Positions 1-5,764 of a stretch of DNA of 6,207 bases are shown in pieces. The stretch's first letter is position 1. The number at the start of each line of letters is the position of its first letter. Under the pieces are notes generated by a model, which was not told the DNA's origin, ran no database searches, and worked only from the letters and a program-made list of their open reading frames with translations. The stretch spans positions 1-6,207 of the forward strand of contig MGRR01000054.1 of assembly GCA_001798265.1 (NCBI GenBank), in the 5' to 3' direction. A program made the translations under genes and the position numbers. This DNA is from Deltaproteobacteria bacterium RIFCSPHIGHO2_12_FULL_43_9 (GTDB lineage: Bacteria > Bdellovibrionota > O2-12-FULL-43-9).

Positions 1-135
1 CGAAGCCGTGGGGGGAAGCAATCTCGCGCTGAGATCCTTCGCCTTCGGCTCAGGATGACGGGAACGTCATTGCGAGCGAAGTCGTCATTGCGAGGAGCCG
101 CAGGCGACGAAGCAATCTCTTACGGGGCAATCTCT
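1..135. repeat. Mosaic of dispersed short repeat fragments
   Basis: This gene-free stretch is built from pieces of dispersed repeats. The clearest unit is 83-119, which begins CGTCATTGCGAGGAGCCG and ends GACGAAGCAATCTC. A truncated copy of its left end lies directly before it at 65-82 (CGTCATTGCGAGCGAAGT). Fragments of its right end recur at 15-25 (GAAGCAATCTC) and 126-135 (GGCAATCTCT). Between them, 34-56 can fold as a hairpin: ATCCT and AGGAT arms, a 2x2 internal bulge, then GCC-TTC-GGC. From memory, similar units occur in many copies between genes in Deltaproteobacteria-like and related genomes; their function is not established. No coding frame or transposase remnant is visible. The block sits just downstream of the pilin cassette and might mark its end, but no classic terminator with a T-run is seen. 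Confidence 0.7.
34..56. repeat. Hairpin-forming repeat segment
   Basis: The 5-bp arms ATCCT and AGGAT enclose a 2x2 bulge and a GCC-TTC-GGC stem-loop. It is followed by GACG, as in the common repeat form CTCAGGATGACG. It has no poly-T tail, so it reads as part of the dispersed repeat rather than as an intrinsic terminator. Confidence 0.45.
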
Positions 136-145
136 CGATTATTTT

Positions 146-967
146 TTACGGAAGAGAAATGGAAATAGCTCCTTGCGGCGCTGAATCGCTCCCTGCCTGT
201 GAAAAGGCATAAGCCGCTATGCCACCAATTACGATTAAGGTAGAGCCCCAGATCCAGGGTCTGGACCACCAACCACCTTTGTTGCTTGCTATTTTCTCAT
301 CTCTTTTGTTGTATGACTTAGTAATGGGGATAATTCTACTGACCTCTTTGGAGTCTGTTTTTTGTAACACTACCGAATTCTTTGCAATTTCCGGCTGAAG
401 ATTTAGGGATAGGATCCTTTTTCCACCCTTAACGATAGAAACGGTCTCACTCTCTTTTGAGTAACCAGACATAGAGGCTTCAATTCTATATGTTCCGACA
501 GGCATTTCCGGTATTGTTATCGGAGAATACCCTAATTTAATCCCCTCGATTTTAAGCGCAACAAAGGGTGGGTCCGTGGTAATAGCGAGGCTTCCCCTCT
601 CTCCAATCTCACCCTTTCTTATCTCTTCGTGGAGTTGCGTAAATGAGGGAGGGAATTCTTCTTTCGAAAGTTTTTTCCATGGAGCAAGTTTAATCGCTTC
701 TTTCAGATACCTTTTTGATTCAGATGCACTCCCCATAAGCTGTTTTACCCTTGCAAGTCCGATGAGTGCTTCAAATTGACTCTCTTTATCAGAGCCATTC
801 TCATTCAAGATATCTTTATAGATTGATTCCGCTTTTGGAATCTGAAGTTGTTGATATGCCCTTTTTGCCTCATCTAGTTTTGGGGAGGCGTGTGATAAGG
901 CTGGAAATAATAAAATAATAGACAAAGCCAATAAGTCTTTAAACATTCGGAGTGAACTAACATTCAT
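146..967 (-). CDS. Secreted/membrane TPR-like and PEGA-domain protein
   Basis: This is a 273-residue protein of unknown exact function. Residues 1-28 look like a signal peptide, with a hydrophobic run about 11-23 and a possible signal peptidase I site after SHA. Residues about 30-95 are helical and TPR-like (EAKRAYQQL, then AESIYKDIL, GLARVKQLMG, ESKRYLKEAIKLAP). Residues about 125-191 form a PEGA domain (LGYSPITIPEMPVGTYRIEA, then GY and a closing LSLNL strand), a fold usually found on extracytoplasmic proteins. A basic linker leads to a second hydrophobic segment at 237-256, preceded by the Trp-rich WWSRPWIW, and a short Ser/Pro tail. It is the last gene of the pilin cassette, starting 18 bases after the preceding stop, so an envelope role in assembly or anchoring is plausible but inferred. 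The first ATG is used here. A second ATG at 946 would also keep the signal peptide, and neither has a clear Shine-Dalgarno sequence. Confidence 0.85.
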   Translation of the reverse strand: MNVSSLRMFKDLLALSIILLFPALSHASPKLDEAKRAYQQLQIPKAESIYKDILNENGSDKESQFEALIGLARVKQLMGSASESKRYLKEAIKLAPWKKLSKEEFPPSFTQLHEEIRKGEIGERGSLAITTDPPFVALKIEGIKLGYSPITIPEMPVGTYRIEASMSGYSKESETVSIVKGGKRILSLNLQPEIAKNSVVLQKTDSKEVSRIIPITKSYNKRDEKIASNKGGWWSRPWIWGSTLIVIGGIAAYAFSQAGSDSAPQGAISISLP

Positions 968-985
968 TTAGTATAAAGTCAACAA

Positions 986-1273
986 CTACATGGTTTTATT
1001 AGGAAAAAGTGAATTAAAACTATTAGATAGCTTAATATTACCCCTATAATAGCTGCCCCTCGGCTCACGTTTACGAATTCCTCTAATTGCCGCATCTCGT
1101 TTTTCATGTAGCTCTTCAACCTTGGTAATAAATTTTTCAACAAAGTTGAATTCTGGTTTTCCGAGGCAGATAAGGATGAGCGTAATGATGATAAGAAGGC
1201 ATATAAATTCGATAAATACTTGTCCTTCATTGTAGTGGTTTTGTCCTCCATGTTGCTTTGAGTAGACTTTCAC
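986..1273 (-). CDS. Small TadE-like pseudopilin (GTG start)
   Basis: This is about 95 residues and resembles a TadE-type minor pseudopilin of a Tad/Flp-like system. The key motif is a prepilin-type site, G followed by QVFIEF, which puts Glu at +5 of the mature protein. A single hydrophobic helix (FICLLIIITLILICLG) follows, then a charged, probably extracytoplasmic, helix and tail. I chose the GTG at 1273 because AAGGAG (1283-1288) lies 9 bases upstream. A TTG at 1303 would add ten residues but has no ribosome binding site, and no other in-frame start precedes the motif. With this start the gene overlaps the TadG-like gene by 47 bases, and the overlap covers only leader residues 1-16 of 17. 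It is shorter than usual TadE proteins, and the assignment rests on the N-terminal motif. A competing frame at 979-1251 on the same strand lacks this motif. Confidence 0.65.
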   Translation of the reverse strand: MKVYSKQHGGQNHYNEGQVFIEFICLLIIITLILICLGKPEFNFVEKFITKVEELHEKRDAAIRGIRKREPRGSYYRGNIKLSNSFNSLFPNKTM

Positions 1274-1871
1274 CTTCCGGTTCTCCTTCTGCGGTTGAGT
1301 CAAACAGTTTATGGTTATAAAGTTTTATTCCGTAAGAGCCCACTTTCAGATCCTCTTCGTAATCATCCTCCAATCTAAGCAACCCCGGGATGCCAAGCAG
1401 GGATGGGCCTCTTTCGGTGTTTATTTTTGGTATTTGGTTAGGAATGATCGCTACCCCTTCCCAGTTACGGTATTCCAGTAAAATGGCTGCTGAAACTAAA
1501 ATTGGTGTGGACTCAATAGTGGCATCCTGAATCTTTGCTATGATTTTCGCCGCATCAATTATTTTGGGAATTGCCGGCCATGCTGTCGGCAAAAACAGAC
1601 TCCCCCCTATAACCCCATAAAGTATGATCAAAACATGATTCATACTGGTTACGAAGTTTAGAACCTCAACCTCCGCGTGAACGCCCTTGAGGGTTGCGAC
1701 GTCCACTGCGTTACGAATCTCAATCTTCGCTAGGATTCTTCCACAGAGTGGAGCCAATTGAATAAGGAATATGACGATTACGAATAACATTGCACACTGC
1801 AAAACAGTAACGAATCCCCTGTCAGCGCGCGAATGGTCTTGTTTTCGGATCCCTTCCATCGAAAAGCCCAT
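1227..1871 (-). CDS. TadG-like pilus assembly protein
   Basis: This is a 214-residue protein with the layout of TadG/TadE-like proteins of Flp pilus systems. It has a short basic leader, then RG-FVTVLQ leading into one hydrophobic helix (about 20-45). Next comes RNAVDVATLKGVHAEVEVLN, the Asp-Ala-rich helix that typically follows the membrane segment in this family. A second hydrophobic stretch lies at about 78-100, with more at 121-133, before an acidic C-terminal part. As in many TadG proteins, the position five residues after the candidate processing glycine is Leu, not Glu, so it may not be processed like a true pilin. The ATG at 1871 is preceded by GGAGAAAT. A second ATG at 1859 is possible. 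The gene overlaps its upstream TadE-like neighbour by 50 bases and its downstream one by 47, suggesting translational coupling. It is shorter than typical TadG and has no von Willebrand-type domain. Confidence 0.72.
   Translation of the reverse strand: MGFSMEGIRKQDHSRADRGFVTVLQCAMLFVIVIFLIQLAPLCGRILAKIEIRNAVDVATLKGVHAEVEVLNFVTSMNHVLIILYGVIGGSLFLPTAWPAIPKIIDAAKIIAKIQDATIESTPILVSAAILLEYRNWEGVAIIPNQIPKINTERGPSLLGIPGLLRLEDDYEEDLKVGSYGIKLYNHKLFDSTAEGEPEGESLLKATWRTKPLQ
1283..1288 (-). promoter_or_regulatory. Ribosome binding site deciding GTG start
   Basis: AAGGAG on the minus strand lies inside the 3' end of the TadG-like gene, 9 bases before the GTG at 1273. It is the reason for preferring that start over the upstream TTG at 1303 for the small TadE-like gene. 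Confidence 0.5.
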
Positions 1872-2166
1872 ATTTCTCCAGCTCCTCTTCCTCTTCCGTG
1901 ATTGCGAATTTTTCTATAGTGACGCTTATATCAAAGTCATCGTCATTATTGAGGGTACGCTCTCCGCTAGTTCTGCGATCTATGAATTTGTTGTTTCGCA
2001 ATATGTGTCCATATTTCAAAAAATCCGATATCTGTATTTCCCTGGTTATTTGCAGCGTCTTGTTTAAAAAAAGTTTGCAAATACCAAAGAGAATAATAAG
2101 TGTTAAGGTCAAAACAATCGTTGCCTCTATTAGGCTCTGACCTCTTTCCCCACCGGACTTTTTCAT
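1822..2166 (-). CDS. TadE-like pseudopilin
   Basis: This 114-residue protein has a class III prepilin-type N-terminus: a short leader (MKKSGGERG), then QSLIEA with Glu at +5 of the predicted mature protein. A hydrophobic helix follows (TIVLTLTLIILFGICKLFL), then a mixed extracytoplasmic part and an acidic run EEEEELE near the C-terminus. TadE family proteins are minor pseudopilins processed by a prepilin peptidase and needed for Flp pilus assembly; that role is inferred here. Its ATG overlaps the pilin stop as ATGA (2163-2166), and no good Shine-Dalgarno sequence precedes it, so translation probably depends on re-initiation after the pilin gene. Its last 50 bases overlap the TadG-like gene. 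Confidence 0.78.
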   Translation of the reverse strand: MKKSGGERGQSLIEATIVLTLTLIILFGICKLFLNKTLQITREIQISDFLKYGHILRNNKFIDRRTSGERTLNNDDDFDISVTIEKFAITEEEEELEKYGLFDGRDPKTRPFAR

Positions 2167-2402
2167 GGTGAATCGTGGGTCTCGTTCCTCATGGATGGTT
2201 CATCAAGCGCTTCCGCAGTTACTTGTTCCCCCTCTGCGGTGGTGGGTTTCTTCGCGATGTCATTTGCGATATTCGCGATTTTTAGTTGGATATTGCGACC
2301 GAGCTTTTTTGTTACAAATATAGCCGCAGTTGCTATCAGGCAGACTATAATTATGTACTCAACCAGCCCTTGCCCCTTTTTATTTTTCAACAGTTTAAAC
2401 AT
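2163..2402 (-). CDS. Flp-family type IVb major pilin
   Basis: This is a 79-residue prepilin and the probable major subunit of a Flp/Tad-type filament. The leader MFKLLKNKKG is followed by QGLVEY, giving the Glu5-Tyr6 pair typical of Flp pilins, then a single hydrophobic helix (IIIVCLIATAAIFVT) that would pack the filament core. The mature protein is about 69 residues, with a hydrophilic, Ala/Thr/Glu-rich tail somewhat longer than in the smallest Flp pilins. I chose the ATG at 2402 rather than an upstream in-frame start at 2429 because GGGAGGA (2411-2417) is well placed before it and because it gives a normal short leader. A sigma-54-type promoter lies just upstream at 2430-2446, so this should be the first gene of the cassette. 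A prepilin peptidase is needed for maturation but is not in this window. Confidence 0.85.
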   Translation of the reverse strand: MFKLLKNKKGQGLVEYIIIVCLIATAAIFVTKKLGRNIQLKIANIANDIAKKPTTAEGEQVTAEALDEPSMRNETHDSP

Positions 2403-2410
2403 AGTGTTTG

Positions 2411-2417
2411 TCCTCCC
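2411..2417 (-). promoter_or_regulatory. Strong Shine-Dalgarno of the pilin gene
   Basis: GGGAGGA on the minus strand lies 8 bases before the ATG at 2402. It is the strongest ribosome binding site in the window, fits a highly expressed pilin, and decides the start against the upstream in-frame codon at 2429. Confidence 0.75.
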
Positions 2418-2429
2418 GTGGTAGGTCAT

Positions 2430-2446
2430 TGCATGTTCAGTGCCAG
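2430..2446 (-). promoter_or_regulatory. Sigma-54 (RpoN) -24/-12 promoter for the pilin cassette
   Basis: The minus strand reads CTGGCACTGAACATGCA. Against the RpoN consensus YTGGCACG-N4-TTGCW, the -24 block is complete (CTGGCAC), the GG and GC dinucleotides have the required spacing, and the -12 block ATGCA differs at one base. Transcription would start near 2419, giving a leader of about 17 bases that still contains the pilin Shine-Dalgarno sequence. Sigma-54 control of type IV pilin genes is well known in other bacteria. Its use here is inferred from the match and position. Confidence 0.7.
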
Positions 2447-2477
2447 GAAATTGAGCTTGGAATTTGGGGGAGGGGGG

Positions 2478-2517
2478 TCCAAAATTGGACGGTTCGGTCG
2501 AAAATTGTACGGTTACG
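2478..2517. repeat. Tandem 20-bp imperfect repeat, candidate activator site
   Basis: Two adjacent 20-bp units share the cores AAAATTG and ACGGTT: 2478-2497 starts TCCAAAATTGGACGGTT and 2498-2517 starts TCGAAAATTGTACGGTT. They match at 16 of 20 positions. The first unit overlaps a small palindrome, GTCCAA-AA-TTGGAC (2477-2490). The units lie about 59-98 bases upstream of the predicted sigma-54 start, a range where enhancer-binding activators often bind. They could instead be a remnant of an insertion-sequence end with repeated binding sites. Confidence 0.45.
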
Positions 2518-2539
2518 CTATTTCTTCCTCCACCCCTCC

Positions 2540-2599
2540 GGGGACAGACGTCTTTGTGAACAGTTCCATTCGGAACTGTTCACAAAGACGTCTGTCCCC
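2540..2599. repeat. Perfect 28-bp-arm palindrome, REP/RAYT-like
   Basis: GGGGACAGACGTC begins the left arm (2540-2567). The right arm (2572-2599) is its exact reverse complement, and the loop is ATTC (2568-2571). The GGGGACAGAC end resembles, from memory, palindromes near REP-associated tyrosine transposase genes in Deltaproteobacteria-like genomes; no transposase is present here. There is no T-run on either side, so it is not a standard intrinsic terminator, although such a long hairpin could block transcription or act on RNA. It lies between the divergent pilin and SPOR genes. Confidence 0.75.
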
Positions 2600-2618
2600 A
2601 CTGGGACGGAGGAGATCG

Positions 2619-2647
2619 TTGACCCTAAACTTCATAACCGGTAATCT
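2619..2647 (+). promoter_or_regulatory. Weak sigma-70-like promoter for the SPOR gene
   Basis: TTGACC (2619-2624) matches five of six -35 bases. After a 17-base spacer comes TAATCT (2642-2647), a poor -10 with three of six matches. The start would be near 2654, leaving a very short leader with AAGGGG at 2655-2660 before the ATG. It is the only reasonable candidate between the palindrome and the gene. Confidence 0.3.
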
Positions 2648-2666
2648 TTGAATCAAGGGGTGCAAC

Positions 2667-3446
2667 ATGTCAGACAAACAGCCGGATTTGAGGTTTAATA
2701 ATCGTGAACTTATAGGCATTTTTATTATGCTTATAGTGGTTTCATCTCTGATATTTGGGTTGGGTGTCTTTGTCGGTAAAGGGATGAGTGAAACAAAGGC
2801 TCTGCTATTTTTAAAGGAGCAATTTAAGAAGGAACAGATTGCGCAAATGCCCGCTCTGGATACAAATAAAATGGGTACTGTGCCATCCCCATCGACCCCT
2901 GACACTGAGAGGGATGAGGGTATTCGTTCGCCATCGGAGGATGACAAAGGTAAGGAAGAAGATGATGATGGCGGGGATGAATATGAGGGGGAACCCTATG
3001 GGACTGGTACTGGGAATGATGATTCAAAATTGGTTCCAGATAATAAGGGTGGTACACCTGTTGCTCCGAGAAAACAGATTAGGTCCGGAGGTTTGGATAA
3101 CACTTTGGGATTAACCAAAAAAGATGTTGATGAGGTTTTACTGGATGGTGGCAGAAATGTGCCCTATAAAAGTGAAATGGCAAAGATTTATAAGGGTGAT
3201 TCCCCTTTATTTACAATTGTTTTGCTAAATACGACAGACCGTCAGAGGGCGGAAAATCTGGTCAGATCACTTAGTGGTGAGCTGAGCGGTGTATATATGG
3301 ATGCCCGGGAAGTAGAGGGGGGTTCGTCGCTTGTTTATAGGGTTCTTTTGGGAAAATATCGCTCTAAGGGGGAAGCCAAAAGTTTCGCGATAGCTCTAAG
3401 GGATGAGCAGAAGATAAACCGTTATTCAGTGCAGATGCTTGATTAA
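2667..3446 (+). CDS. SPOR-domain inner-membrane protein
   Basis: This is a 259-residue single-pass membrane protein. A short cytoplasmic N-terminus is followed by one transmembrane helix at about 15-37 (IGIFIMLIVVSSLIFGLGVF). A long, low-complexity and strongly acidic linker (about 75-125, including KEEDDDGGDEYEGE) follows, and residues about 181-258 form a SPOR domain (FTIVLLNTTDRQRAENLVRSL, then VYRVLLGKYRSKGEAKSF). SPOR domains bind denuded peptidoglycan glycans at division sites, which suggests a cell-wall or division role; the specific partner is unknown. AAGGGG lies 6 bases before the ATG. The gene stands alone on the plus strand, divergent from the pilin cassette and convergent with recG, with the two stop codons sharing TTAA (3443-3446). 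Confidence 0.83.
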   Translation: MSDKQPDLRFNNRELIGIFIMLIVVSSLIFGLGVFVGKGMSETKALLFLKEQFKKEQIAQMPALDTNKMGTVPSPSTPDTERDEGIRSPSEDDKGKEEDDDGGDEYEGEPYGTGTGNDDSKLVPDNKGGTPVAPRKQIRSGGLDNTLGLTKKDVDEVLLDGGRNVPYKSEMAKIYKGDSPLFTIVLLNTTDRQRAENLVRSLSGELSGVYMDAREVEGGSSLVYRVLLGKYRSKGEAKSFAIALRDEQKINRYSVQMLD

Positions 3447-5578
3447 CTTGCGGATGCGTATTTTTTAAATCTTTCCCACTCCGTCTTTAGTTTTGTGTGT
3501 TCCGGTTTGTTTAGACCAGGATCTTCTTTTAGGATTGTAAGCGCTTCATCCCTTGCTAATGTCAGTAATTCAAAATCCCTTGAGATATCTGCATACCTAA
3601 AGGTGGGAAGCCCCGCCTGTTTTGTGCCGAGTAGTTCTCCGGGACCTCTTATGCTCAGGTCTTCTTCAGCCAGCCTGAAACCGTCGGTTGTGTTTACAAT
3701 GGCGTTTAAGCGGCGCTGAATTGTTTTAAATGCGTCAATGGATCTGTTCAGATATTTCTTTTCTGTTGCCAAAAAACAGTAACTCTTCCTCTCCCCGCGT
3801 CCAACCCTCCCTCTTAGCTGGTGAAGCTGGGAGAGTCCGAATCTTTCGGCGTTCTCTATAACCATTATCGACGCGTTTGGAACATCGACGCCGACCTCGA
3901 TTACAGTTGTGGAAACAAGAATGTCGATCTCCCTACGCTTAAAAAGATCCATTATGGAATCTTTTTCCTCTGATCTGAGCCCACCATGAAGAAGACCCAC
4001 ATTTTTATCGGGAAACCTCTTTTTAAGTAACTCGGTTGTTGAAACAGCGTTTTTCAGGTCCACCTTTTCAGACTCCTCGATCAATGGGAGGACAACATAA
4101 ATTTGTCCACCCATCTCGATCTCTTTTTTAAGAAACGAATATAGTTCATCTTTTTCCTCTTCAGTTACTATAGAGGTGCGAACAGGAGATCTTCCGGGTG
4201 GGAGGGTACGGATCGTTGTTATGTCCAGGTCTCCATAAAAACTGAGTGCCAGGGTTCTTGGTATTGGTGTCGCCGTTAAAACCAACAGGTCCGGTGAAAT
4301 GCCCTTTTGTTTCAGGGCTACTCTCTGCTCAACCCCAAATCTGTGCTGCTCGTCGATAATTACAAGCCCGAGATTTTTAAAAATTACATCATCCTGAAAC
4401 AGCGCATGCGTTCCGATTACGATCCGGGTCTTTCCTGTGGATAAATTACTTAGGATCTCTCGCCTCTCACTGTTCGTTAGGCTGCTTGTTAAAAGGGCGA
4501 TATTAATTCCGGTGGCTTGAAGCAGGTTTTGAGCCACCTTGAGGTGTTGTTCCGCCAAAATCTCGGTTGGTGCCATTAAGGCAACCTGAAAATCGTTTTC
4601 AATTGCGAGAAGTGCGGCAAAAAATCCGACAACGGTCTTGCCGGAGCCTACGTCACCTTGTAGAAGGCGATGCATGGGAGCTACCCCTTGCATATCCTTA
4701 TATATCTCCCTGATTGCCTCTTCCTGCGCTGTTGTCAAAGTGAATGGAAGGGATTGTTTGAATTTTTCTGTAATGCTTTTTTTAATCTGGAATGAAATCC
4801 CGCTCTCCTTTGTTCTGTTCGCTCTTGTCGTAAGCACGAAGAGTTCGAAGAAAAAGAGTTCATCAAATATAACCCTTTTATGATTTATCGATCTGGAATT
4901 TATGAGATCATCGAGATTATCACTGTTCAGTGGTGAATGAACGTGAAAAATAGCGTCACATAATCTGGGGAATTTAAACTTTTCTCTTATTCCGTCAGGC
5001 AGCGGATCTTCAAGATCTTTCGTGGCTGGCAAGGATTGATGAATGAGCTTCTGCAGTCTAAACTGTGGAAGTTTTTCGTGCTCAATATAGACGGGGCTGA
5101 TTTTGGGGAGAAATTCCTCATCATCGGTAAGGAGCTTCATCTTGGGGTGAATCATAACCTTCATGCCCCGAAAAAAGGAGATGTCACCCTTTATCAGAAC
5201 CTTGCTTCCCGCTGGAAATGATGATTTGAGATAATCTATCCTCGCGTTGAACCATTTTAGTGTTACTCCACCCGATGTGTCATTAAAAAACGCCTCGAGG
5301 ATTGTACGTCTGTTCCTTATGGTGTTGGCGATTCTGACCGGGCCTATGGTCCCGATAAGGATGGATTCCTTACCTGCTTCAGCCTTTTCCGCGGTTGTCG
5401 TGGTTCTTAGGTCTTCATACGTTCTTGGGAACATATGAAGGGCGTCTCTAACCGTTTCTATTCCCTGTCTCCGGAGAATTCCCGCGATCTTTGGCCCGAT
5501 TCCCTTCAGATATTGTACAGGGAAGTCCAGAGTGATTTTTCCCTTATGATTATTTAGCCCTCTTTGGTCAGGTTCCAT
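3443..5578 (-). CDS. recG: ATP-dependent DNA helicase RecG
   Basis: This is a full-length 711-residue RecG, the superfamily 2 helicase that remodels stalled replication forks and branch-migrates Holliday junctions. The N-terminal part has a helix-hairpin-helix-like KGIGPKIAGIL (25-35) and the OB-fold wedge region (about 70-165) that splits the fork. The helicase core has motif I GDVGSGKT (308-315), Ia MAPTEILAEQH (335-345), II DEQH (409-412), III TATP (435-438) and VI QLRGRVGRG (587-595), all intact. The TRG region follows (about 633-661, GFRLAEEDLSIRGPGELLGT). The ATG at 5578 has no clear Shine-Dalgarno sequence and lies 25 bases inside the upstream Cys-rich gene, so translational coupling is likely. 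No better standard start is seen downstream. The gene appears to be the third of a feoB-led transcript. Confidence 0.97.
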   Translation of the reverse strand: MEPDQRGLNNHKGKITLDFPVQYLKGIGPKIAGILRRQGIETVRDALHMFPRTYEDLRTTTTAEKAEAGKESILIGTIGPVRIANTIRNRRTILEAFFNDTSGGVTLKWFNARIDYLKSSFPAGSKVLIKGDISFFRGMKVMIHPKMKLLTDDEEFLPKISPVYIEHEKLPQFRLQKLIHQSLPATKDLEDPLPDGIREKFKFPRLCDAIFHVHSPLNSDNLDDLINSRSINHKRVIFDELFFFELFVLTTRANRTKESGISFQIKKSITEKFKQSLPFTLTTAQEEAIREIYKDMQGVAPMHRLLQGDVGSGKTVVGFFAALLAIENDFQVALMAPTEILAEQHLKVAQNLLQATGINIALLTSSLTNSERREILSNLSTGKTRIVIGTHALFQDDVIFKNLGLVIIDEQHRFGVEQRVALKQKGISPDLLVLTATPIPRTLALSFYGDLDITTIRTLPPGRSPVRTSIVTEEEKDELYSFLKKEIEMGGQIYVVLPLIEESEKVDLKNAVSTTELLKKRFPDKNVGLLHGGLRSEEKDSIMDLFKRREIDILVSTTVIEVGVDVPNASIMVIENAERFGLSQLHQLRGRVGRGERKSYCFLATEKKYLNRSIDAFKTIQRRLNAIVNTTDGFRLAEEDLSIRGPGELLGTKQAGLPTFRYADISRDFELLTLARDEALTILKEDPGLNKPEHTKLKTEWERFKKYASAS

Positions 5579-5760
5579 TTTTGTTTGCTAAGCTGTGATA
5601 CGGGGCATCCCGTGCAGCCACCCTTTTTGAGAGAAGAACTTTTATCCTTTGCAATTGTGCATCCCGGACATGAAGATTTGCCTCTAAAAACACCAATATT
5701 GTTTTTTATCACCCAAAAAACCGCTAAACTCAAAATAAGATAAACAGCTATTTCATCCAT
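5554..5760 (-). CDS. FeoB-associated Cys-rich membrane protein
   Basis: This is a 68-residue protein with one N-terminal membrane helix (about 3-19, IAVYLILSLAVFWVI) and a short basic tail holding two pairs of cysteines, CPGC (31-34) and CTGC (49-52). This layout matches the small FeoB-associated Cys-rich proteins often encoded next to feoB; their exact role is not settled, but metal or Fe-S binding near the ferrous iron transporter is a common suggestion. I chose the ATG at 5760, 4 bases after the feoB stop. A longer reading from a TTG at 5802 would run inside the feoB 3' end and is less likely. No strong Shine-Dalgarno sequence is present, so re-initiation after feoB is likely. The 3' end overlaps recG by 25 bases. 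Confidence 0.78.
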   Translation of the reverse strand: MDEIAVYLILSLAVFWVIKNNIGVFRGKSSCPGCTIAKDKSSSLKKGGCTGCPVSQLSKQKWNLTKEG

Positions 5761-5764
5761 TTTA

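Larger units (their letters stand above)
2403..2666. other. Divergent intergenic control region
   Basis: These 264 bases separate the pilin cassette (minus) from the SPOR gene (plus). Reading from the pilin side they hold the pilin Shine-Dalgarno sequence, the sigma-54 promoter, a G-rich run (2465-2477), the tandem 20-bp repeat, the 28-bp-arm palindrome, and the weak promoter of the SPOR gene. Short open frames here are not supported by ribosome binding sites or recognisable products. Confidence 0.6.

Noticed and set aside
960..985. Separate promoter for the PEGA gene (TTGACT and TATACT on the minus strand)
   Set aside because: The two boxes are almost adjacent, not 16-18 bases apart, so they cannot act together as a -35/-10 pair.
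2403..2429. Nine extra N-terminal residues for the pilin from a start at 2429
   Set aside because: The stretch contains the strong Shine-Dalgarno sequence and part of the region right after the sigma-54 promoter. Starting at 2402 gives a normal prepilin leader.
2540..2599. Intrinsic terminator
   Set aside because: The stem is far longer than a normal terminator, it sits upstream of both divergent genes and neither side has a T-run.
2513..2947. Minus-strand open frame of 144 codons across the intergenic palindrome and the SPOR gene start
   Set aside because: It is antisense to the SPOR N-terminus, runs through the palindrome, has no recognisable domain and its Pro/Ser-rich composition is a shadow of the acidic linker.
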